Part shown: one piece after another, positions 1-7,400 of the stretch
How the letters are laid out: every line of letters starts with the position of its first letter
How positions within the stretch are numbered: the first letter of the stretch is position 1
Assembly (NCBI GenBank): GCA_021443545.1
Contig: JABUTU010000042.1
Location: forward strand, 1 to 57,749
Direction: 5' to 3'
Source: Marinilabiliaceae bacterium
GTDB lineage: Bacteria > Bacteroidota > Bacteroidia > Bacteroidales > Marinilabiliaceae
Length of the DNA stretch: 57,749 bases
Position numbers and translations under genes: made by a program
Notes under the pieces: model-generated
Told to the model about the DNA's origin: nothing
The model's input: only the letters and a program-made list of their open reading frames with translations
The model's database searches: none

Positions 1-91
1 TGAATTTTAATCATTTAGAGAGGGTGTTAAAGTTTGTAAAGGTTGATGATTAGACACTTTGCTATCTTCCAAACTGAACATCTTACTATGT

Positions 92-134
92 AAAAAAGAG
101 ACAACAGCAATGAATGTCCACTGCTATTGCCTCT
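92..134 (-). terminator. Intrinsic terminator of the GH115 gene
   Basis: On the minus strand a 12-bp stem (AGAGGCAATAGC pairing with GCTGTTGTCTCT, two G-U pairs) is followed by a run of six T. It lies 47 bases beyond the stop of the alpha-glucuronidase gene and is correctly oriented to end it. To the left, positions 1-91 show no gene. Confidence 0.75.
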
Positions 135-180
135 TCACATAATAAGATTCACCTACAAAAGAGGTGGTTAGTATTTGCTT

Positions 181-2817
181 TTATCGGTTAACTATTCTCA
201 CAGTCTCTGATTCTGGAGAGAATAGGAATGTATCGGTATATCCTCCCCAGTCGACAACAATCTTTTCAATCACTATTCCAGGATCCAAAGGTGCTATCTC
301 AAGATTTACAGGATGATAGACAACAAACAAACCATTGGGATCTGCATTGGGCACTGCGATTCTCACTGTTGTATCTAGCACGCGACGAGCCACCGTTGGG
401 TAGTATATTGAATAAATATTCTCAGGGTTTTCATTCAGGCGTTCGTTGATAACTACCTGCTTAGGCACGCCTCCTTGGAAGCCTACTTTCAAACGATGAC
501 CTGGAGCTCCGAGGAATGGGAGAGTCGAGTTGGTCACGATATGAACCGTCACACTATCCTTATTGGTAGGAATATGCATAGAATAACGCAGGCAAGCATT
601 GTCAACAGGCAATGTATAAGGCATCAAGGCAACACCTCCGAGGGTACGTCCCATCCCATCGATAGTTGTCCACTTAGCACCCGACGTGGCATCCTCCGAT
701 TCTTGATAGTGGGGAGCTTCAATGCTGACATATCCTTGGCTTGATGAGAAGGAATAATTAGGAGATACATCACCGTTTACGCGGAATACTTTAGGACATT
801 TGTCAGCCGGGAAATTATCATTCCACATGAAATAACCGATATGCTTCTGGGTCATCATTCCATCCCATTTTCCACCAGCGATATTCTTATTATAATCTGC
901 GCACAACAATGAATCGCGTTTGAAACAACGTTCTACATTATCAGCCCACTTATTTGCTTCGGGCCATGATAATGAAGCATAATAGTGGTTCATAGCCTGC
1001 GAATAGTACATCTCATATACATTGCACATTGCCTGAAGGGGGAACAGAATGAGTTGTTTGTAAGCATCGCGGTACGATGGTTCGAGAGAGAGATACTGCC
1101 GCAATGCCTCCGCCTCAAGTTTCAGATACTCATCGACGACCTGTCGCCATTCGCCAGAATGCAGATCGTAGGTTCCCTTATCGAGCATCTCGGCAGTCGA
1201 GCGACCATTATACTTACAAAGAAGATTAAAGATACGTGCTGCCTCTGGGGCCTGTTCTTCACCGAATTGCTGAGCACAGAAATCGTTCAATTGACGTTCC
1301 AAAGTACTCAAACCTCCATTTTCTGGCAAATATTTAGGAGCATTCCATGCCATATCCATGAAGAGAGATATCGGATACTCCATAGGTTTCAAATCGCCTA
1401 CATTAAGAATCCACAATTTGTCAATCCCATAAGCATAGGTAAGCTGAAGTTGCTCCCACATATTCTGAATTGGTGTAACGTTGAGCCACTTTGAGTTGCG
1501 GGGAGCCCCAACATAATCGACATGGTAATACATACCCCATCCTCCAGGATGTTTCAATTCCTCCTTTGAAGGCACTCGGCGCACATGCCCCCAGTTATCA
1601 TCAGAAAGAAGAATAATAACATCATCAGGCACACGCAATCCAAGGTCGTAGTAACGCTGAACCTCCTTATACAAAGCCCACACCTGCTGTCGTTTTTCTG
1701 CGGGCTTTCCCGTCACGTCCTTTATAATCTTTCGTTGATTGGCCATAATACGCTCAAGGAGTGCTATAGTCTCTTTGTCGCGAGCGACATATTCGTCATC
1801 GTGCCCCTCTTTTCCTCCCATAGGAGCATCGCCGTCGCCTCGCATTCCAATGGTTATTATATCCTCATTATCCTTAGCTCTCTCGATACCTTTTCTGAAG
1901 AAGTCGTCGACAACCTTTTGGTTCGTCACATAGTCCCATGCTCCATACTCACCTCTATGTCGCGCCCATTCCTGGTGATTACGTGCCATAGGTTCATGAT
2001 GCGAAGTACCCATGATGACGCCCATCTCCTGAGCGGTCTTACTATTTAGTTCGTCGTCAGCATAGAAACTCCAGCTCCACATGGCAGGCCATAGATAATT
2101 ACCTCTCAGACGTAGGATTAGTTCAAATACACGTGCGTAGAAACGATGGTCACCATAGTTTGTTCCATATGTATTCTTCACCCAAGAGGTCAGACATGGA
2201 GCCTCATCATTAAGGAACAATCCTCTGTATCGCACAGCAGGCTCACCTGCTGTGTAGAGTCCCTTCTTTATGGCGAGATTCTCTTTTCGTTCAACTGGTA
2301 CATCCATCCAGTCGTACCATGGAGAGACTCCAATCTGTTCTGACAATTCATAGACACCATATATTGAACCTCTCATATCACTACCCACAACCACTAATGC
2401 CTCATCGACACCTGAGAGAGGATTACCGACAACAGTCATTATATAGCTTTCAACCTTACCTTTCAAAAGAGATGTATCAATCTGTTTCGACTTACTCATC
2501 GCCTTGACGAATTTACTCTCTAACGTTCCAACGATGATTAATTTCTTTGCGCTTCCCAAATCATTTATAATCTGAGCATCATGACCTGTTACCCTGCCAA
2601 AATCATGTGACAGATTATTTGTTGCTATCAAGAGGCCTGTTGCATCTGATTCATCTACCAGAATACTACACGGAAGACCATCTGAGACCAATGTAAAAAA
2701 GTTGGTATCTGACAAAGAAGATTTGGAAGTTGCCACTACCCCTGGGTTGTCGATTGCAAAAACTGGCAATACAAACAACATTGCCAACACGAACGTTAAT
2801 AAATGCCGACTTGTCAT
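181..2817 (-). CDS. GH115 family xylan alpha-1,2-glucuronidase, secreted
   Basis: Predicted to release (4-O-methyl-)glucuronic acid linked alpha-1,2 to xylose in glucuronoxylan. The 878-residue protein begins with a signal peptide (MTSRHLLTFVLAML...VFA), so it acts in the periplasm or outside. Blocks typical of GH115 are visible: RYRGLFLNDE near 200, GNYLWPAMW near 240, GTSHHEPM near 275, MRGDGDAP near 330, LLSDDNWGHVRRVP near 405 and YHVDYVGAPR near 435, with a C-terminal beta-rich domain after about 660. Length matches secreted family members (about 800-1000). An upstream in-frame TTG at 2826 is possible, but the ATG at 2817 gives a clean signal peptide. It stands alone with its own terminator; the nearby esterase and the GH51 pair at 19-22 kb fit the same substrate. 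Family assignment is by recognition of these blocks. Confidence 0.9.
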   Translation of the reverse strand: MTSRHLLTFVLAMLFVLPVFAIDNPGVVATSKSSLSDTNFFTLVSDGLPCSILVDESDATGLLIATNNLSHDFGRVTGHDAQIINDLGSAKKLIIVGTLESKFVKAMSKSKQIDTSLLKGKVESYIMTVVGNPLSGVDEALVVVGSDMRGSIYGVYELSEQIGVSPWYDWMDVPVERKENLAIKKGLYTAGEPAVRYRGLFLNDEAPCLTSWVKNTYGTNYGDHRFYARVFELILRLRGNYLWPAMWSWSFYADDELNSKTAQEMGVIMGTSHHEPMARNHQEWARHRGEYGAWDYVTNQKVVDDFFRKGIERAKDNEDIITIGMRGDGDAPMGGKEGHDDEYVARDKETIALLERIMANQRKIIKDVTGKPAEKRQQVWALYKEVQRYYDLGLRVPDDVIILLSDDNWGHVRRVPSKEELKHPGGWGMYYHVDYVGAPRNSKWLNVTPIQNMWEQLQLTYAYGIDKLWILNVGDLKPMEYPISLFMDMAWNAPKYLPENGGLSTLERQLNDFCAQQFGEEQAPEAARIFNLLCKYNGRSTAEMLDKGTYDLHSGEWRQVVDEYLKLEAEALRQYLSLEPSYRDAYKQLILFPLQAMCNVYEMYYSQAMNHYYASLSWPEANKWADNVERCFKRDSLLCADYNKNIAGGKWDGMMTQKHIGYFMWNDNFPADKCPKVFRVNGDVSPNYSFSSSQGYVSIEAPHYQESEDATSGAKWTTIDGMGRTLGGVALMPYTLPVDNACLRYSMHIPTNKDSVTVHIVTNSTLPFLGAPGHRLKVGFQGGVPKQVVINERLNENPENIYSIYYPTVARRVLDTTVRIAVPNADPNGLFVVYHPVNLEIAPLDPGIVIEKIVVDWGGYTDTFLFSPESETVRIVNR

Positions 2818-3056
2818 ATTATTCAATTTGTATAAACGTTAAGGAAACTTGTATATTCCCTTGTCTAAAGTTAAACAATTGAGATTCTATTTGAACACTT
2901 TTTCGAATCATCGTTTATTATTCGCATCTTACAGGTTTTCACTCAGTTATGTAGCTAACAACTACTCGCCTTCGTCAAAATAAGTAATCTACAGAACGCA
3001 AACATCAAGTATGCAAAAAAGCAATTTATAGAAGTCTCACTTAATTATTAGTGTGT

Positions 3057-3064
3057 CAAAGATA
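3057..3064 (-). promoter_or_regulatory. Candidate -7 promoter element for the GH115 gene
   Basis: TATCTTTG on the minus strand is a perfect match to the Bacteroidetes -7 consensus TAnnTTTG. No convincing -33 TTG is spaced 19-21 bases upstream. If used, it gives a leader of about 230 bases before the ATG at 2817. The alternative TAACTTTA at 2866-2873 would give a leader of about 40 bases. Confidence 0.35.
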
Positions 3065-3276
3065 ATAATAAAATAATCAAGAACCTCTCAAATAGTCGTC
3101 CAAAACACATTATATGGTGTCAAAACGATAATAAAACAACTATAAAAAACTATATATCAAAACATTACAATACGAACACAATCCCCAAGGCGAATAATAA
3201 TAATGTAACGTTCAGGCAAACATAAGATACAAGATATGAGAGTTTATATAAAATAAAACATCCAACTTTGTCATGC

Positions 3277-3470
3277 TGAAAATGCGATAGAATAGCAGTT
3301 GTTTTATCTATCGACAAAACGAAGATTTCCTCCTGTGATTGGGAATTTTCGGAAGTATTATTATTGTTGTTGTGTGATGCCCTACATTTTTGGGAATTAA
3401 GTGGTTGGGCACACTCTGAAGAGCTCCCCGACTAACTTCGCTATGTTATAGGTCGAGGAGTTCCTTTTTT
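3277..3470 (+). ncRNA. Candidate structured small RNA
   Basis: Not a recognised family. A -7-like CAACTTTG at 3263-3270 (7 of 8 to TAnnTTTG) would start transcription near 3277. Downstream come three plus-strand hairpins: CGATAG/CTATCG (about 3285-3314), a stem GTGT-bulge-GCCC with GGGCACAC (3372-3382 with 3407-3414), and a long terminator hairpin (3421-3463) plus six T. The predicted transcript is about 195 nt, within the range of 6S-type and other regulatory RNAs, but I cannot show a match to either. No ORF of note is inside. Evidence is structure and position only. Confidence 0.4.
3421..3470 (+). terminator. Orphan plus-strand intrinsic terminator
   Basis: Bases 3421-3432 (GAGCTCCCCGAC) pair with 3452-3463 with one C-A mismatch, topped after a 3-base bulge by a TAAC/GTTA stem, and followed by TTTTTT at 3465-3470. 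The T-run lies on the plus-strand side only, so it terminates rightward transcription, yet the neighbouring genes both run leftward. This is the main reason to suspect a small RNA upstream of it. Confidence 0.65.
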
Positions 3471-3526
3471 ATTCTCCTTTTCAGCAAGTATTAGCAGGAC
3501 ATTTTGATTGTAGCGAGTTTCTATAT

Positions 3527-4495
3527 CTACTTTCTCCGCTGGATTTGAGAACCATCGAGAATTTCATTAACAACCCAATCAGCCACCTGTTTTGCCCATG
3601 GATTAAAGAGCCAGAATGTATGAGGTGTTTCAGTTGTTTTAATCTCCTTTGCCTCGTGCCCATAGAAACGCAATCGCTCTATCATCTGCGACTGCCCAGC
3701 ACTGAAACGAGGCTGTGAACTATTGATAAAGAGAAAGTCAGCAGACTCTCTTCCGACTCGATACAGCGGAGATGCGCTATCCCACAACTCGGGGCATTCA
3801 TGAGCTGGGCGACCAAACCACTGAGTAGCGCAAGAGAGTTTGCCAGGCTTATCGACGCCCTCTCTTGAATCCGGATGTATAAAACAAAGCACACCATCAA
3901 CATCAACAACCTTATTGACACGACTTGAATAACCCATATACTCATCAGTTGCAAATTCATCATTTTCAACATTAGTAGCTCCAATCAGAGCTGCTATCTG
4001 TCCACCTGCAGACTCTCCCATTATTACTACACGAGTAGTGTCGATATTATAATCCTCCGACTTATAACGCAGGTAACGAATAGCGCATCGCACATCCTGA
4101 ATAGCTGCAGGATAGAGAGCTTCTGGGGACTTACGATACTGGACAGCAACCGCCACGATTCCCGCTCCAGCCATATATCTTGCTATAGGATGCTCAAGCG
4201 ACTTATCTCCGGCGTTCCATCCTCCGCCATGTACCATTATGAGCAATGGTGATTTTTCTTTTGTCTGCTTAGGTTTATAGATGTCTATATGCAACGGCAG
4301 GTCGTTAACAACCCTGTATACAACATTCATTAGAGAATCTACGCCACTCACTTCAGGATTAAAAACGGATATTTCGGGAAACTTCTTATGCTGTTTCTGG
4401 AACTCCGTCTGAGCCGTAAAAGGTTTTATCTCCTGTCCCATTATAAAATGAGAGAGAGAAAAGCATACTACTAATATAACCAAAAGTTTGACCAT
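3527..4495 (-). CDS. Secreted alpha/beta-hydrolase, probable carbohydrate esterase
   Basis: A 322-residue hydrolase of the BD-FAE/acetyl-esterase-like group. A signal peptide (MVKLLVILVVCFSLSHFIMG) places it outside the cytoplasm. The oxyanion motif HGGGW is at 89-93, the nucleophile elbow GESAGG at 160-165 (Ser162) and a probable catalytic His lies in TPHTFW near 299. The segment INSSQPRF before it is typical of the Bacteroidota branch. Its start codon lies one base after the stop of the macroglobulin-like gene, so the two are surely co-transcribed, with the esterase second. Substrate is not deducible: deacylation of xylan is plausible because a glucuronidase gene is next along the chromosome, but coupling to the macroglobulin-like gene may point elsewhere. 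Confidence 0.8.
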   Translation of the reverse strand: MVKLLVILVVCFSLSHFIMGQEIKPFTAQTEFQKQHKKFPEISVFNPEVSGVDSLMNVVYRVVNDLPLHIDIYKPKQTKEKSPLLIMVHGGGWNAGDKSLEHPIARYMAGAGIVAVAVQYRKSPEALYPAAIQDVRCAIRYLRYKSEDYNIDTTRVVIMGESAGGQIAALIGATNVENDEFATDEYMGYSSRVNKVVDVDGVLCFIHPDSREGVDKPGKLSCATQWFGRPAHECPELWDSASPLYRVGRESADFLFINSSQPRFSAGQSQMIERLRFYGHEAKEIKTTETPHTFWLFNPWAKQVADWVVNEILDGSQIQRRK

Positions 4496-4496
4496 A

Positions 4497-7400
4497 CTAC
4501 CTAATAATCAAAAGAGAGCCAGCACTCTTCGCAACTATTTCGGGTGCGTAAAGGCACTGAACTTCAGCATAGCCGCCAGCCATCACACCAGCATTAGTCA
4601 CTGTCGATTCATAACTTAGGTTATGAGAGCCTTTACGGAGATGCTCAATGAAGAAATCAACAGATGCGTCATGAGGCTGATAGTAATGAGGCACGTCCGA
4701 CATAGATTTTCTGAACCACCACAATGGCGAAGAATAACCCGAGATTTGATCTGTTGGCTCGAACGAAGCAGCCTTATAGTCACGCAGATGGACAAAATCC
4801 AAATCTACGTCTGAAAGCAATGTTAGTTCTATCTTTACCACATCTCCTACAGAGAGAGATTCCGTCGTTTCCAATGGCATATATTTCGAGCCACGTTTTA
4901 CATATACTACTCGTTTAACCTTTAGTTCATCGCATCCTGTAGACTTTAGTTCGTCGCGAGCCGTCAACTCAGTCCATTGCCATGAGCCCCATGAAGGGAA
5001 CTCCTTGCTCTTGACAACAGAAACAGTGCTTATCGCATCGTAACATTTTTCTACTTGTGGAGCGCCAACAGTCAAAGTATATGTATCTGTTCCGACTCTC
5101 ACCTCATCGACAGAAACCATATCTGCGTTTGCTCCCATAACAGCAAGAACGGCTATAGCGGTAGATTGTTTGTCGGGCCATGCCGTTGTTCGTTTCTGGA
5201 AGATAAGCCAACTCAGCAATTCGTTTCTAACAGACAACATATTATCAACTTCTTCAGTCCAACCCATAGCCTCCATTCTTCCAAGAAGAATGACAAGTCT
5301 GGATTGACTTGTTATCTCGGCAAATGTTGGGTAGAAGAATCTACGAACATAGACTGATGCGAGGCCTGTGCGAGGATGCTGAAGATTCTCCACGAGAGAC
5401 CGCACAATCATCTCTGCCTCTTTTTTTGCTCCTACTTGAACCATAAGATTAGCTGCTTGTATCCTATAGCTCTCATCCATACTCCGCTGCGCACTCTTGC
5501 GGACTATATCGATAAGATATTTCGCATCAACGGATAACTTTGAAGGCATAAGTGCTCTTGCATATAGTTCGTCAAGCATAAACGCACCGATATATGGCTC
5601 GTATTTCTCATCCTCTTTAACTCTCTTTCTTATCTCCTGACACTCCTTCATTATACACTTATCCATAAATCGTGTGGCTCCTGCGCAGAGAGCACTCACA
5701 TCCTCTTGAGCAGGGTTCAGGAGTCCCATCTGCACCATTCTTCCAAGCATATCAGCCACAGCCACTGTCATCCATTCAGAGCCTTCCATCTTTTTGAACC
5801 ATGACACAGAGCCATCACTATTCTGCAATTTACGAAGTTTAGCGAGACTCTCATGCATCATCCTATCGCTATAGCTACCCGACAGTAAGAGGTCCACCTG
5901 TTTACGATGTTTCTCCATATGCTTGGCTCTTTTCATCCATGGTGTAGCAGAAGAGTCATCAACGAATGATTCATTCATTTTGTATTTTCCATCCAGAATA
6001 GCATCGACTGCCTTCATGACGTCGGAGCGCGACTTCATAAGGCTTGCTATTGCAGCCGTTTCGATTCTTCCTAAGTAGGTATCAGAACTCTCCCCCCACT
6101 CATCATCAAGTTGAGGCAAAGCCTCCACTACCTCCATGAAGGCATTGCTATTGTAACGGAATACCAAATTTCCCATTCCATACATCTTCTGACGTTCGAT
6201 GCGTTCTGAGTCTTCAGCAAAATCATTATGATACTCCTTTCCGACGACAACAAAAGGCAAGGCCTCGTGTGTCTCTACACAACGTTTTTCCACCTTCATC
6301 TCTACTTGCTCTCCGTCTACACATGACCCTGAACGCACAGATGTTTTTAATATTAGAGCGTCAGCCATCTCAGGGACTTTTAAACGCCAAGAGATTTTTT
6401 CTGAACGGGACTTCAGGAAATCAACATTCTTTGTCTCGAATTGAGCTATTACATTTCCATCCTTATCTGAGACTGACATGGTGCATAGCGCAGATTGTAC
6501 ATCAGACTCATAAGCCTCGACCAAGGCTGTAAGGATAATCTCATCCCCCTCCACAGCAAAACGAGGAGCGCCCATCGTGACTGCGAGTGCTTTTCTGACG
6601 GCAAGAGAGGCCGTGAGAGATGATTTTTGCATATCCTGGCTATGAGCTACGGCCTGAAATACATAAGTGGTAAGATTATCTGGCACATCAAATTCAAATG
6701 TGACCTGACCATTTGCCTCATCAGTTCTCAAGTCAGGAAAGAAGAATGCTGTCTCAGCGAAATTCTGACGGAGGGACTCGTCGTCCACACCGACTTGCAA
6801 AGTGCCATTCTCATTATCCACGGGCAGCACCTCCTCTTCTACTGCATCATACGACACGTCATTCATTTTCCTTGCCGCACTCGCAAATCCCACAACAAAA
6901 TCACCCCCCATCGCCTTAGCGCTTTCACTAAATAACATAGGCGCACCTAATTCCAACTCGGCAGAACAACCACTTGACCAATAGTTGTTTATCTTAGGCA
7001 AGATATTTCCGAACGACTTATCGGGATAGAGAATAACTCCAGCCGACACTGGTCGTCCATATCTATTATACCCATCACGGCTTGGCATCAATAAGTCAAC
7101 CCTTGCCGATGCATAATACCTATTCTCATTGAAATAAAAATTCCACAAATTAGGACCAACTAACTTATCGAGACGTTCATCGTACATTGAGACCAAGACC
7201 TCCATCTGAGGAGCATGTACTGAATCGTTTCCAACAGTCAGGGTCCATTTTTCGTGAGAGGAGGGAGATGTAACATCTCTGAACGTGGACAACGTTATAG
7301 GTATCCTTATTTCAGGCTTTTTTAATTGTATGGTATACCTATCCATCAATGTCATTTCCGAACCATGGACCAACAATAAGAGCGTCACTGAGCCAGAGCG

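Larger units (their letters stand above)
2818..3526. other. 709-bp gene-free region between GH115 and esterase
   Basis: No credible ORF on either strand; strongly AT-rich. It must hold the promoter of the GH115 gene: a perfect -7 element TATCTTTG on the minus strand at 3057-3064 and a 7/8 match TAACTTTA at 2866-2873. An imperfect direct repeat (GTGTCAAA, then GATAATAA within a few bases) occurs at 3053-3076 and 3117-3139. The right third (about 3277-3470) is a run of hairpins ending in a plus-strand terminator although no plus-strand gene precedes it; see the ncRNA entry. Confidence 0.6.

Noticed and set aside
1..91. Possible gene end at the left edge
   Set aside because: Short AT-rich sequence with no frame extending from the edge that looks coding.
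181..4495. A complete polysaccharide utilisation locus around GH115
   Set aside because: No SusC-like, SusD-like or hybrid two-component/ECF regulator gene is present near the GH115, esterase or GH51 genes in this window.
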